Assembly: GCF_900108915.1 (NCBI RefSeq)
Contig: NZ_FNYH01000013.1
Span: 1-55,426 of the forward strand
Direction of reading: 5' to 3'
DNA: 55,426 nucleotides
Source: Allopseudospirillum japonicum
Lineage (GTDB): Bacteria > Pseudomonadota > Gammaproteobacteria > Pseudomonadales > Halomonadaceae
Shown: one piece after another, positions 27,979-37,546 of the stretch
How positions within the stretch are numbered: position 1 is the stretch's first letter
Layout: each line of letters starts with the position of its first letter
Notes under the pieces: model-generated
Seen by the model: the letters and a program-made list of their open reading frames with translations, nothing else
Told to the model about the DNA's origin: nothing
Database searches by the model: none
Position numbers and translations under genes: made by a program

Positions 27979-28918
27979 CGAAACGCATAAGACGCTGATA
28001 ACGTTGTTCTAAGAGCACCTCAGTATCCAAAGCTTGTAAACGCGCTAAGCTTTGTCCCAGTGCTTGACGAATATTATCAGCCATACGCTCAGGGCTGCGG
28101 TGTGCACCGCCTAAAGGTTCATCAATTAAGGCATCGACAAAGCCTAACTCTTGTAGACGCTCTGCTGTGATACCCATAGCGGCAGCGGCATCGGCGGCGC
28201 GCTCGGCACTTTTCCACAAGATAGATGCACAGCCTTCAGGAGAAATCACCGAATAGGTGGAGTATTGCAACATCATCAGCTCATCACATACGCCGATTGC
28301 CAAAGCACCTCCTGAGCCACCTTCACCGATGACGGTGGAAATAATCGGGGTTTGCAGACGTGACATCACTGCAAGGTTAAAGGCAATGGCTTCGGATTGG
28401 CCTCGTTCTTCCGCATCAACGCCGGGGTAAGCGCCTGGCGTATCAATAAAGGTGAGAATCGGCAATTTAAAACGCTCTGCCATTTGCATTAAACGCAGCG
28501 CTTTACGATAGCCTTCTGGACGTGGCATACCAAAGTTGCGGCGGACTTTTTCTTTGACATCACGCCCTTTTTGATGACCAATAATCATCACTGGCTGGCC
28601 TTCTAAACGGGCAATACCGCCAACAATCGCGGCATCATCGGCAAAGTGTCTATCACCGTGAATCTCATCAAAATCACTAAAAATCAGACGGATATAATCC
28701 AAAGTATAGGGACGTTGTGGATGACGTGATAATTGAGAAACCTGCCAAGCTGTCAGATTACTAAAAATTTGCTCCGTTAATTTGGTGCTTTTTTCTTGTA
28801 GGCGCTCAATTTCTTCACTGATATTAAGTTGGTTATCATCGCCGACCAAGCGTAATTCTTCGATTTTAGCTTCAAGTTCAGCGATAGGCTGTTCAAATTC
28901 AAGAAAATTGGGATTCAT
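27959..28918 (-). CDS. accA: Acetyl-CoA carboxylase carboxyltransferase alpha subunit
   Basis: A 319-residue subunit that, with AccD, transfers CO2 from biotin to acetyl-CoA for fatty acid synthesis. The start [20 protein letters not shown] is typical. The crotonase-like core shows [36 protein letters not shown] and [13 protein letters not shown]. It overlaps tilS by 20 nt, a pairing seen in many gammaproteobacteria. Confidence 0.97.
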   Translation of the reverse strand: MNPNFLEFEQPIAELEAKIEELRLVGDDNQLNISEEIERLQEKSTKLTEQIFSNLTAWQVSQLSRHPQRPYTLDYIRLIFSDFDEIHGDRHFADDAAIVGGIARLEGQPVMIIGHQKGRDVKEKVRRNFGMPRPEGYRKALRLMQMAERFKLPILTFIDTPGAYPGVDAEERGQSEAIAFNLAVMSRLQTPIISTVIGEGGSGGALAIGVCDELMMLQYSTYSVISPEGCASILWKSAERAADAAAAMGITAERLQELGFVDALIDEPLGGAHRSPERMADNIRQALGQSLARLQALDTEVLLEQRYQRLMRFGAPEAA

Positions 28919-29041
28919 TGCGAGGGTCCGTATTCAATCAGGAGCGAGTCTCGCCTGCAGCCTCCTTCATCTGGAGGGCTAAGAGTGAATACAGAGCTTA
29001 GCCAAAGCAGGCACATGGGGCCAGATTATAGAATTGATGCG

Positions 29042-29069
29042 CCAAAAGGCGCAACTTTCCGCCTTTTGG
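29042..29069 (-). terminator. Hairpin after rsmC
   Basis: CCAAAAGGCG (29042-29051) pairs perfectly with CGCCTTTTGG (29060-29069), an 8-nt loop between. There is no following U tract, so it may stop transcription weakly or protect the 3' end. Confidence 0.5.
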
Positions 29070-29103
29070 GTTTGCAGGTCAAGAGGCGGCAAGCCTTGAT
29101 CGC

Positions 29104-30210
29104 TTAAGAACGCCGAATACCCCGCCCTAAATACACATTAAATTGTGCATTATGTGCCAAGGTTGTTACCTGAGCGCATACTTGATTTAGTGCTGTTTCC
29201 CAAGGTAAAAACCGATTGGCGACCAGTAAAATCTGTCCTTCAGCATCCAACCAAGCTGGCGCTTGCTCAATTAAAGTCAATGCTGGTTGATAATCTGTAC
29301 TGCGTCCAGTATGAAAAGGTGGGTTACTTACAATCAAATCGAAGCGCTGTTTGGGTAAGCCTTGATACATATCGGCAGGGTATAACTGAATGTCTAACTG
29401 GTTTGCAGCAAAGGTACGTTCACTGGCGGCCAAGGCCAAAGCACTCACATCCGTGGCACTGACTTCTAATAAGGGTTGGTGCTGTTTGAGCGCTGCACTG
29501 ATAATCCCTGTGCCACATCCCACATCAAGAACTTTCAAGGGACCTAAATCAACTTCTTTCCCTTTAAACGTACGATATTTGCGCCCGCGTCTTAAAGCTT
29601 CTAGTTTTGGGTGTTCGGCTAGCGTCGTTAATAAAAGCTCTGTCCCTGCATCTAAATGTCCATGTGCAAAAACCCCAGCCAGCGAGTGGATGTGTAAATT
29701 TTGATACAGCCAACTAGACCAAGTCTCTTGCGGTGCTTGTGTGGCTAATTGGGCAAGTCCTTGGGTAATTTGGTACAGGCTACAACGGCGTGCACTGGCT
29801 ACTTTATGTAAATTGATCCCCTCAGCAGTTAAACGTTTCATTGCGGGATTGATGCCGCCTTTATTATCACCAACAATAAATAGGGGGGCATCTTTGGGTA
29901 AATAGCGTGCCATTAGGCTTAAATAGTATTCGCCTTCCTCACGTGCCTTTGGCCAATATAATACCCCCGCATTAGCGGTGAGTGCTGGCGGCGGCGTTGC
30001 TGCAAAATGGACATTATCTGCCAAACCTGCTTGCTGCCATTGCTGATAAACACGCCAATCTTGGCACCAAAGATGCATTTTTTGCGCTTGCGCTTGCCAT
30101 TGAAGTAACCAAGGATCTGCAATGGGTGCGCCTGTCACCCACAAAGCATAAGGCGCGAAAAGTTCAGCATATTTAGCCAGAAGTTGGCTACTAGGGGCAG
30201 CAATCGACAT
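29104..30210 (-). CDS. rsmC: 16S rRNA (guanine-1207-N2)-methyltransferase RsmC
   Basis: A 368-residue duplicated methyltransferase. The C-terminal catalytic domain has motif I DVGCGTGIISAAL and the N2-guanine motif SNPPFHTG; the degenerate N-terminal half assists folding and RNA binding in E. coli RsmC (343 residues). It methylates G1207 in helix 34. The gene is divergent from the membrane protein at 30448. Confidence 0.93.
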   Translation of the reverse strand: MSIAAPSSQLLAKYAELFAPYALWVTGAPIADPWLLQWQAQAQKMHLWCQDWRVYQQWQQAGLADNVHFAATPPPALTANAGVLYWPKAREEGEYYLSLMARYLPKDAPLFIVGDNKGGINPAMKRLTAEGINLHKVASARRCSLYQITQGLAQLATQAPQETWSSWLYQNLHIHSLAGVFAHGHLDAGTELLLTTLAEHPKLEALRRGRKYRTFKGKEVDLGPLKVLDVGCGTGIISAALKQHQPLLEVSATDVSALALAASERTFAANQLDIQLYPADMYQGLPKQRFDLIVSNPPFHTGRSTDYQPALTLIEQAPAWLDAEGQILLVANRFLPWETALNQVCAQVTTLAHNAQFNVYLGRGIRRS

Positions 30211-30447
30211 ACAAGGTTTCCTAAAAAATACACAAAATACAGGGGAGCTAGGTATACTAGAGAGCTTAAGTATCAGGCGATAGTATAACGCGACAGCCCC
30301 CGACTATCTGCGCATTGCTTTTAATAAAACCTAAGGCTTAGTATTTGGCGCAGTCAGCTTGATTAGTGCTGGGCTATTGAGTTAGGGACATCCAAGTCTC
30401 CACAAAAAGTCCCCAAGACAAAAAAAGAATAGATGAGGTTAGCGAGC

Positions 30448-30990
30448 ATGAGTGAAGCGGTTTCTGCAGGTACCCAACAAACGCCACATAAAGATCCTTT
30501 TGCGGGTTTGCTGAGTAAACTATTTTTTGGTGATGTACGTGTGAATAACTTTTTGCGTCTTACCAGTGACGAATTTTATCAACAAGGCAGCCTGCGTATT
30601 GGTCGTGCAGGTGTTTGCCCTGAATCTGCTGAGTACACTTTACTGCAAGTGCCTGCACATGAGTTGAAAAAAGATATTTTCAACGCGATGGATAAAGTCA
30701 GTTTCTTAATGCCCCGTTTGGGATGTGGTTCCAAAATTGATTTTGTTGATGTTGCGACCTGGGCGCTGTTGATACTGGTACTCTTTTTGATGGCACAATC
30801 TGGCATCAGTCACTGGTGGCAATGGGCGCTTGGCGTCTTGATTGTGCGCCCTGTCATCAGTGGTGCAGTCCACGGACATTTAGTTGTGGATAACCCTTTG
30901 GTGCATAGCGCACACTTAGAGCGCCGCATCCGTGAGCGTTATGAAATCCCCGCCACGCAAGCTATTGAGATTCGTGCAGAACTCGCCTAA
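30448..30990 (+). CDS. Uncharacterised membrane protein
   Basis: A 180-residue protein of unknown family. A soluble N-terminal part of ~95 residues (with GRAGVCPESAEYTLLQVPAH) is followed by two membrane segments (ATWALLILVLFLMAQ and WWQWALGVLIVRPVISG) and a short cytosolic tail with ERRIRERYEIP. The ATG at 30448 has GAGG upstream and is preferred over ATG 30433. Its stop overlaps that of the convergent EAL gene in CTAA. Confidence 0.75.
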   Translation: MSEAVSAGTQQTPHKDPFAGLLSKLFFGDVRVNNFLRLTSDEFYQQGSLRIGRAGVCPESAEYTLLQVPAHELKKDIFNAMDKVSFLMPRLGCGSKIDFVDVATWALLILVLFLMAQSGISHWWQWALGVLIVRPVISGAVHGHLVVDNPLVHSAHLERRIRERYEIPATQAIEIRAELA

Positions 30991-33350
30991 AACTTTGCAA
31001 GGGCTGTCATCCTCGGCAGCCCTTGCATAGATGATTGCCAAGTCTTTAACCAAACTTGTGCACTTTGCGGACGTGCAAAGAAATAACCTTGATGCAAAAG
31101 CTGCGCGCGTTGATTCAAAAAGTCCGCTTGTTCCTGAGTTTCTACCCCTTCGGCAACTACGCGCAATTGCATTTTATCTGCAACTGCTAAAATCGCTTCG
31201 ACCAAGGCAGCTGCGTCTTTATCTGCAGGCAAATCTTTGATAAAACTACGATCAATTTTTAATTCATGAATAGGTAAGCGCTTTAAATAGGCTAGTGAAG
31301 AATAGCCTGTACCAAAATCATCAATCGATAAATGAAACCCTAAAGCCTTTAATGCCTGCATTTTCGTTACCAAATCTTGTATATCATCAATCACTAAGCT
31401 TTCAGTGATTTCCAAGGTAATGTATTGTGCCTCGACTTGATATTGATTGAGCAAATAAAATAAGTGACTAACAAAATTTTGTTGGCGAAAATGGCGGGCA
31501 CTAATATTAATAGCCAGCATAATTTGTCGATTTTGTATTTGTTGGGCAATTTTTAAGCTTTCTTCAACCACCCACCATCCTAAATCAACAATCAAGTGTG
31601 ATTTTTCTGCAATCGGAATAAAAAGAGCCGGCGAAATCATCCCCTTGGTAGGATGCGGCCAACGTAACAAAACTTCTGCAGCACGCACTTGGGCTTGTGC
31701 ATCCACTTGAGGTTGCAAATAAAGCTCAAAGGCCTGTGTTTGTAAGGCATGTAGCAATTCATTTTCTAATTCAAAGGTTTGCTGAAAATTTGTTGCCATC
31801 ACGGGATCAAAAACCACCAGCTGACGCCCACCGGCTTGTTTAGCTTGGCTTAAAGCAGTACTGGCAGCCTTTAGCCAGGATTCTGCATGGGCTGGTGTTT
31901 CTAAACAAGTGTACTTTGCTAACCCAGCACTGATAGATAAATGAAGGATTTCCCCATCTAAAGCAAACGTTGCCAGTAAGGTCTCCAGTAAATGCTCGGG
32001 AGCTTCTAAAGTTCCTAATACTGCAAATTCGTCTGCATTGAGATGAAAAATGTTGACTTTGTCGGTCTTTAAATGAAGTAATCTTTGTGCCAATAATTCG
32101 AGAACTTTGTCAGCAAACTGGCTGCCTCGTGCATTATTAATCGTTTTGAACTGATCCAAATTGACTAAAAGTAAAGCTTGTTGGGCTTTTGCCTCTTGTA
32201 AACATGTGGCTAGGCTTTCTAATAAATAAGCACGGTTAGGTAAATGCGTTAAAGGATGGTAATAAGCGAGTTTATGAATAGAAGCACGTGAATGCCGTAA
32301 TGTCCTGTTGGCACGTAACAACCAAATGAGACTAATCACTAAAAATAAAGCAAATAAACTAAAAATAACTAATAGTGGATATTGCCAACGCGCCCATATT
32401 TGACGCCAGCTTAAATTGATTTGATCAAAAGGTGCTAATTCTAATTCACGCAGTAATTGATCAATCAGGCGATAATCCCCAGGAACAGAAAACCCTGTAA
32501 TCTGTAAACGCTGCGCTACTTCGCCATGCCAAGGCAAAGCGAGCAAAGCGCTGGCGACTTGCCGAGAAAGCTCATTATCTAAATGCCGACGTGCTGCAAA
32601 AGGCCAGTTAGGATATAAACGTGTACTGGCCGCTAACGGAAAATCTGGATAATGGATACGTCCAATAATACGCACGTCTTGGGCAGCGAGCTGGCCTTGC
32701 GCTTGCAAACTTTCTAAGACCCCAGCACGAATAAAGCCAGCATCCGCTTGCCCTGCCATCACTGCATCAACGACTTGTTGTAGAGGCAAACCTGTCCATA
32801 AAATGGTGGCATCTTGCGGCAAATAGAGGCCAATTTGTCTTAACTCGTAAGCCTGCATTTGATAGGCCGCTAGGGACTCAGGCGCAACCGCCGCTAGGGT
32901 TTGTCCACGTAAATCCGCTAGGTTATGGATGTACGCATTGCTGGCTTTGGTAAAAATCACCCCAGCAAAATGCGGTAAATCTTGCCCATGTTGATGATTC
33001 ACTAAAGTTGCTAGTGGCGAAGATAAACCATAACGATAGGTATAAAGCACATATAACGAAGGGTTAATAAAAATAAAGTCTAATGCTTCCTGCGCCAAAG
33101 CTTGCTCGAATTCTGGTAAATCCAGCACTTGTAAGTGAATCTCTGCATTTGGCAAGCTTTGGCTGAGATAATCAGCAAGAGGTTGCCACTGTCGGCGGGT
33201 AGTTTCTTTATCCCAAAATGCCGGTAAACCTAAAGTAAGTGATTTTTGTGGTTGTTCCTGTGCATAAAGTTTGGATATACCCAAATGTAAGCAGGCAAAC
33301 ACCCCTACAAAAAACATTATTTTTTTGACTGATGGACAAGCAGTGCGCAC
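30987..33350 (-). CDS. PhnD-like receptor with degenerate GGDEF and EAL domains
   Basis: A 787-residue membrane signalling protein. A signal sequence precedes a periplasmic PhnD/phosphonate-binding-like domain (residues ~35-300; FIFINPSLYVLY, NLADLRGQTLAAVAPES). A membrane helix near 320-345 leads to a GGDEF domain whose motif has decayed to NADEF, so it cannot make c-di-GMP. The EAL domain keeps [22 protein letters not shown] and EGVET and is probably an active phosphodiesterase. The GTG start at 33350 has AGGG upstream; ATG 33317 is an alternative. It is probably a ligand-sensing c-di-GMP hydrolase. Confidence 0.9.
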   Translation of the reverse strand: MRTACPSVKKIMFFVGVFACLHLGISKLYAQEQPQKSLTLGLPAFWDKETTRRQWQPLADYLSQSLPNAEIHLQVLDLPEFEQALAQEALDFIFINPSLYVLYTYRYGLSSPLATLVNHQHGQDLPHFAGVIFTKASNAYIHNLADLRGQTLAAVAPESLAAYQMQAYELRQIGLYLPQDATILWTGLPLQQVVDAVMAGQADAGFIRAGVLESLQAQGQLAAQDVRIIGRIHYPDFPLAASTRLYPNWPFAARRHLDNELSRQVASALLALPWHGEVAQRLQITGFSVPGDYRLIDQLLRELELAPFDQINLSWRQIWARWQYPLLVIFSLFALFLVISLIWLLRANRTLRHSRASIHKLAYYHPLTHLPNRAYLLESLATCLQEAKAQQALLLVNLDQFKTINNARGSQFADKVLELLAQRLLHLKTDKVNIFHLNADEFAVLGTLEAPEHLLETLLATFALDGEILHLSISAGLAKYTCLETPAHAESWLKAASTALSQAKQAGGRQLVVFDPVMATNFQQTFELENELLHALQTQAFELYLQPQVDAQAQVRAAEVLLRWPHPTKGMISPALFIPIAEKSHLIVDLGWWVVEESLKIAQQIQNRQIMLAINISARHFRQQNFVSHLFYLLNQYQVEAQYITLEITESLVIDDIQDLVTKMQALKALGFHLSIDDFGTGYSSLAYLKRLPIHELKIDRSFIKDLPADKDAAALVEAILAVADKMQLRVVAEGVETQEQADFLNQRAQLLHQGYFFARPQSAQVWLKTWQSSMQGLPRMTALAKF
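30996..31027 (+). terminator. Hairpin downstream of the membrane protein gene
   Basis: TGCAAGGGCTG and CAGCCCTTGCA form an 11-bp stem with a 10-nt loop. It lies 6 nt after the plus-strand stop and inside the last codons of the convergent EAL gene. No U tract follows. Confidence 0.55.
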
Positions 33351-33523
33351 ACTTTACACCCTTGTATTAATATGAAATATATTGATCTTTACGATACCAG
33401 CCTATTCCAAGGATAGAAAGCCAAAGTAATAAAAGTTTACATTTTTATTCTATACACTATTGTAGAATGTTTGCGGACTGGGTCCCTCAAAGGATAGAGC
33501 AATTTTTTATTGAGATTTTTATT

Positions 33524-33841
33524 ATGGCTTGGTTCTATTTAATACTGGCAGGCTTGTTCGAAATTGGTTGGCCTGTCGGCTTAAAAATGGCACAGCAAGA
33601 AAATACGCGTATTTTAGGCCTTTTTGTTGCGGTGTTTTTTATGACAGCAAGTGGTGCTTTGCTATGGTTAGCACAAAAGCAGATTCCCTTGGGCACATCG
33701 TACGCTATTTGGACAGGCATAGGTGCTGCTGGAACCTTTATTGTTGGCGTGTTATTTTATGGCGATCCTGCAAGTTTAGCACGTTATTTTGGTATTATAC
33801 TGATTGTTGCAGGGGTTGCTGTATTAAAATTAGCTGCCTAA
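33524..33841 (+). CDS. gdx: SMR-family exporter, Gdx/SugE type
   Basis: A 105-residue four-helix small multidrug resistance protein. The first helix MAWFYLILAGLFEIGWPVGL carries the essential glutamate, and GTSYAIWTGIGAAGTFIVG is the SugE/Gdx signature. Family members export guanidinium in exchange for protons; others carry quaternary ammonium compounds. ATG 33524 fits the family length; an upstream frame to 33467 has no support. I found no guanidine riboswitch in the 170-nt leader. Confidence 0.9.
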   Translation: MAWFYLILAGLFEIGWPVGLKMAQQENTRILGLFVAVFFMTASGALLWLAQKQIPLGTSYAIWTGIGAAGTFIVGVLFYGDPASLARYFGIILIVAGVAVLKLAA

Positions 33842-33862
33842 ATAAAAATTAAGCAGCTAATT
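33828..33862. terminator. Bidirectional terminator between gdx and the stress protein gene
   Basis: AATTAGCTGC (33828-33837) pairs with GCAGCTAATT (33853-33862); T-rich sequence follows on both strands. The stem includes the gdx stop codon. Confidence 0.7.
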
Positions 33863-33868
33863 GTTTGG

Positions 33869-34723
33869 TTATTTAAGAATAATTAAAGGTACTTGTAAGC
33901 TTTCTAACATCCGCAGGGTATTGCTACCAACAAATAGCCTGCGTAATTTAGAATGTGCAAAAGCACCCATAATTAATAAGTCAATCTGGTTTTGTTGCTG
34001 ATATGCTAGTAAAGTGTCAAAAATCGGGCCTTCTGATAGATGTGCATGCACTTTAAAACCAGCATTTTCCAGGGTTTTTTGCGTCTGAGCAAACTTGGTA
34101 GCGAGTTCACTTTCCTTATTTTTAACGCTAACCAAATGACAGTCTAACCCTTTTAACAAGCCACTTGTTAGGATACGTTGCACGGCTTGATCTGCGGTCG
34201 CTCGTCCATCATATGCCAACATAAAATTGCTTGGGATTTTAAACTCAGGTGGCGTCAGTAACACAGGGGTATGCACTTGGCGAATCAGGCTTTCAATATG
34301 TGAGCCTAGGGCTTTAAAACCTTGATTGGCATGATGCTCACCGCAACGCCCGACGACAAGCAAGCGTGCATCGGCTTCTAATGCTTGGAGAGAGTCAACG
34401 AAATCCCCATGCTCTTGCTTGCTTTCAGGCGCATCAATCCCTGCCATTTGTGCTTGTTGCACTGCTTGCGCAAGCAATTCTTTACCCAACTTCAACGCGA
34501 GCTTGCTACGTTGTGCATCTAGCTCAGTCATTTCCATCAGTAATTGAGTGCGCGCCCCTAAACCAATAGCGCCTGTCAAATCATCCGCACCGTGTTGGGC
34601 TTGTTTCTCCAAGGTATGTAAAAACATCAAGGGCTTTTGCAGACTTTGTGCCGCCCAGATTGCGGCATCTGTGACTGAGGTGTTGAGTTGAGAGGCATCA
34701 ATACAGGCAATAATTTTATTCAT
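33869..34723 (-). CDS. Tandem universal stress protein (UspA family)
   Basis: A 284-residue protein of two Usp domains (residues ~1-150 and 155-284). The first ends with LVVGRCGEHH and LGSHIESLIRQVHTPVLL, the second with LLIMGAFAHSKLRRLFVGSN and VPLIIL. In the second the G-x2-G motif has alanine for the second glycine, so nucleotide binding there may be weakened. ATG 34723 matches the family start MNKIIACID; a longer frame reaches 34873 but has no family match. Confidence 0.88.
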   Translation of the reverse strand: MNKIIACIDASQLNTSVTDAAIWAAQSLQKPLMFLHTLEKQAQHGADDLTGAIGLGARTQLLMEMTELDAQRSKLALKLGKELLAQAVQQAQMAGIDAPESKQEHGDFVDSLQALEADARLLVVGRCGEHHANQGFKALGSHIESLIRQVHTPVLLTPPEFKIPSNFMLAYDGRATADQAVQRILTSGLLKGLDCHLVSVKNKESELATKFAQTQKTLENAGFKVHAHLSEGPIFDTLLAYQQQNQIDLLIMGAFAHSKLRRLFVGSNTLRMLESLQVPLIILK

Positions 34724-35089
34724 CAGTCTTGCACGAGAGGCGTTGGCATGAATACAGCAAATATGCGTCTCTCGATCCTCCTGCGAGTTGTAGGGCTTGC
34801 GTTCTAGCGAAATTAAAGCCAGCCACTGATTAGATACTGGCTTTAGGTTAGCGGCTATCTTAACACCGGCCATTTTGCCGATGCCATGATTAAACCCCTG
34901 TCAAAAAACGACCGAGACCAATCTGGGCGCGGTTGCTCGATCAGGCTAATATCGATATTTAGCAGATGCCGTGCCAAAGTGGTAATACTGAAACCAAGCA
35001 GATAATCTAGTCTAATCCCTGAACCTCCTGTAGGTTGGATGAAACCCTGTAGATTGCCAAAACCCTGATAAGATGAAGAGACCCCGCCT
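34724..35089. other. Intergenic spacer with 9-bp hairpin
   Basis: Divergent promoters of the stress protein and the SDR-like gene must lie here. A stem TAAAGCCAG/CTGGCTTTA (34814-34845) with a 14-nt loop could be in the stress protein leader. No gene or other site is recognised. Confidence 0.4.
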
Positions 35090-35896
35090 ATGAATATCTT
35101 GCTGGTATGTGACTCCCCCCAGTTACAAGCGCATTTGCTCCAAGTGTGCCAAAGCTATTATGGCGTGCATGTATGGCAGGATTTTCCTGTCAGCACCCCA
35201 CCTGATTATGTGGTGCACTTACCCTTGGTTGCACAGCGTACTTTATATACTTCGGTTGCTGATATGGCGCCTTACCAGCAGGCGAGCAAACAGGTTGATA
35301 GTTTGTTGCAACAGGCACGTGCTTGGGGCGCTGGCTATTTGTTTTTGTCTTCTCAACAAGTTTATGTTGCAGGGCATCGCATTTCTCTGCAAGAGGAAGA
35401 CCATGCAGATGCGGCTTGTGAACTGGGCACTTGGTGGATTGAGCAAGAAAACAAAATCTCCTGCTATCCCAAACACTTTATCATGCGTACAGGGTATTTA
35501 TTGGATCAAACGAGCTTAGAAAGTCTCTTAGAAAAAATGCGCCAGCAAACTTGGCCACAAGATGAAGAAACCTTTTGCCTGACGACCTTAGAAGATTTAA
35601 GCCGTGCTATTTTGGGTATTTTGTTGCAAAACTTTCATCATCCCAAAGGATTATGGGGTTTGTATCATTACACAGGTCATGAGCAAAGCAGTGAACTTGA
35701 AGTGGCAAAAAGTATCCGCCGCCTTGCCGCAGAACATGAGCCCTTGCCTGATCCACCGGAGGAAACCCACGCAAGAAGCGTCCCGCGCTTGTTGAACTGT
35801 CGGCGTGTCTTAGATACCTTTGCGATTCACCAAAGGTCGTGGAAACAGGATTTACCCAAACTGGTAAACCAAATCTACAGCCATTCACTCCCTTAA
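35090..35896 (+). CDS. Degenerate RmlD-like extended SDR
   Basis: A 268-residue protein resembling RmlD/sugar-nucleotide reductases in overall order: an N-terminal beta strand (MNILLVC), YLFLSSQQVYVAG at the usual serine position, RTGYLL, and an ending with LLNCRRVLDTFAI. The glycine-rich cofactor loop is gone (CDSPQLQAHL) and there is no YxxxK pair, so it probably lacks dehydrogenase activity. It starts a plus-strand run with plsC 27 nt downstream. Confidence 0.65.
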   Translation: MNILLVCDSPQLQAHLLQVCQSYYGVHVWQDFPVSTPPDYVVHLPLVAQRTLYTSVADMAPYQQASKQVDSLLQQARAWGAGYLFLSSQQVYVAGHRISLQEEDHADAACELGTWWIEQENKISCYPKHFIMRTGYLLDQTSLESLLEKMRQQTWPQDEETFCLTTLEDLSRAILGILLQNFHHPKGLWGLYHYTGHEQSSELEVAKSIRRLAAEHEPLPDPPEETHARSVPRLLNCRRVLDTFAIHQRSWKQDLPKLVNQIYSHSLP

Positions 35897-35923
35897 CTCG
35901 TATTGAATCGAAAGGATTGCGCC

Positions 35924-36673
35924 ATGAGCGCGAGAGTTTATCTCGGCAGTTTCGTGTTTTATCTTGGTTATTTTTGTGCCTTGTTGGTAAGCGGCTTGGT
36001 TTTTGTGCCTATCAGCCTTTTGCTTCGCGGTAGCCAGCGCCAATGGTTGATCACACGCTATAATGCCTTTGTGCTGTTTTGGCTTCAGATCACCTGTGGT
36101 ATTCGTTACCAAATCGAAGGGTTAGATAAGATTCCTCAGCAACAAGCCTGTGTTTTTCTTAGCAATCACCAAAGCGAATGGGAAACCATTTATTTTCAGC
36201 TGGTAACCCGTCCTTTATGTACTGTATTAAAGAAAGAACTTCTACGTATTCCAGTTTTTGGTTGGGGGTTGGCGGCTTTAAATCCTATTGCCGTGGATCG
36301 TAGCCAACGCACCAATGCGATGAAGCAAGTGTTAATGCAAGGGAAAGCGAGGTTGCAAGCGGGCTATTCTGTGTTGATTTTTCCTGAAGGCACACGTTTG
36401 GCACCACAGCAAGAAGGGCGTTTAAATAAAGGGGGAGCTGCTTTGGCTGTGAGTTTGGGTGTTCCTGTGATCCCTGTGGTGCATAATGCGGGTGAACACT
36501 GGTTAACTCAATCTTGGTTGAAAACCCCTGGCTGTATCCGTGTGCGTTTTGGTACCCCTATTGCGACTAAGGATCGTAAAACGGAAGAAGTGCATCAAGA
36601 AGTCACTGCTTGGATGCAAACACACAAAGCCCAAGTATCAGACCAATATGTGCAAACAGCTACGCAAGATTAA
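35924..36673 (+). CDS. plsC: 1-acyl-sn-glycerol-3-phosphate acyltransferase (PlsC family)
   Basis: A 249-residue acyltransferase. A membrane segment near the N-terminus (FVFYLGYFCALLVSGLVFVP) precedes the catalytic motif NHQSEWET, a variant of NHxSxxD, then FPEGTR with the phosphate-binding arginine, and VPVIPVVHNAG. The enzyme adds the second acyl chain in phosphatidic acid synthesis. ATG 35924 has AAAGGA upstream, which decides against earlier in-frame codons. A terminator follows. Confidence 0.9.
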   Translation: MSARVYLGSFVFYLGYFCALLVSGLVFVPISLLLRGSQRQWLITRYNAFVLFWLQITCGIRYQIEGLDKIPQQQACVFLSNHQSEWETIYFQLVTRPLCTVLKKELLRIPVFGWGLAALNPIAVDRSQRTNAMKQVLMQGKARLQAGYSVLIFPEGTRLAPQQEGRLNKGGAALAVSLGVPVIPVVHNAGEHWLTQSWLKTPGCIRVRFGTPIATKDRKTEEVHQEVTAWMQTHKAQVSDQYVQTATQD

Positions 36674-36689
36674 ATACAGAACTGCTATC

Positions 36690-36716
36690 AAGGTGTCCTT
36701 GTGACACCTTATTTTG
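36690..36716 (+). terminator. Terminator of plsC
   Basis: AAGGTGTC-CTTGT-GACACCTT forms an 8-bp stem followed by ATTTTGT. Confidence 0.75.
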
Positions 36717-36752
36717 TCTCTCTATCACGCAAATCACAAAAGAGGATATTCT

Positions 36753-37523
36753 ATGCGTCGTGTTATTTTTAATCAAAAAGGGGGGGTTGGCAAATCGAGT
36801 ATTACCTGTAATCTCGCGGCCATTAGTGCCCATTTAGGTTATAAAACGCTCGTAGTGGATTTAGATCCTCAAGGCAATAGTAGCCACTATTTATTAGGGC
36901 AACCCATCAGCGAGTTAGAAACTTCTTTATGGGATTTTTTTCATCAAGAGCTTTCATTGCTTGGTCAGCGCAAAACCCTTGCAGAAATGATTCATGCGAC
37001 ACCTTTCGATCATTTGCATGTGTGGCCTGCGCATCCGGAGTTAGAAAGTTTAGAAACTAAATTAGAATCCCGCTATAAAATGTACAAGCTGAGAGATGCC
37101 TTACAAAAGCTGAGTCAGGAGTATACGTATATTTTTATTGATACTCCGCCGGCACTGAATTTCTTCTCACGTTCGGCATTAATTGCGGCAGAACGTTGCC
37201 TGATTCCTTTTGATTGTGATTTATTCTCACAGCATGCACTGTATAATTTGCAAGCAGCGATTGCTGAGTTAAAAGAAGATCATAACCGAGACTTACAAAT
37301 TGAAGGTATTATTGTTAACCAGTTTAATGCGCAAGCTAAATTGCCACGACAAATGATTGAAGATTTACAAGCCAGTCAGCAACCTTTATTACCGGTTCAT
37401 CTGAGTGCCTCAGTGAAAATGCGTGAATCTCATCAAGTCAGCCAGCCATTAATTCAATATGCGCCTAAGCATAAATTAACGAAAGAATTTGTACGCTTAT
37501 TTGAGCACTTACAAAACCAATAA
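36753..37523 (+). CDS. ParA-family ATPase
   Basis: A 256-residue P-loop ATPase. The deviant Walker A is KGGVGKSS (residues 9-16), switch I is DLDPQGNSS, and the Walker B region is FIDTPPALNFFS. There is no N-terminal HTH and no ParB partner in the window, so it is an orphan ParA as used for positioning protein clusters or polar machinery. ATG 36753 has AGAGGA upstream; a longer frame to 36714 adds no homology. Confidence 0.85.
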   Translation: MRRVIFNQKGGVGKSSITCNLAAISAHLGYKTLVVDLDPQGNSSHYLLGQPISELETSLWDFFHQELSLLGQRKTLAEMIHATPFDHLHVWPAHPELESLETKLESRYKMYKLRDALQKLSQEYTYIFIDTPPALNFFSRSALIAAERCLIPFDCDLFSQHALYNLQAAIAELKEDHNRDLQIEGIIVNQFNAQAKLPRQMIEDLQASQQPLLPVHLSASVKMRESHQVSQPLIQYAPKHKLTKEFVRLFEHLQNQ

Positions 37524-37546
37524 CGGATCAAAATGATTACTTAAAT

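Noticed and set aside
33361-33523. Guanidine riboswitch upstream of gdx
   Set aside because: No paired ACGR-loop hairpins or ykkC core is visible; only one short GGAC/GTCC stem occurs.
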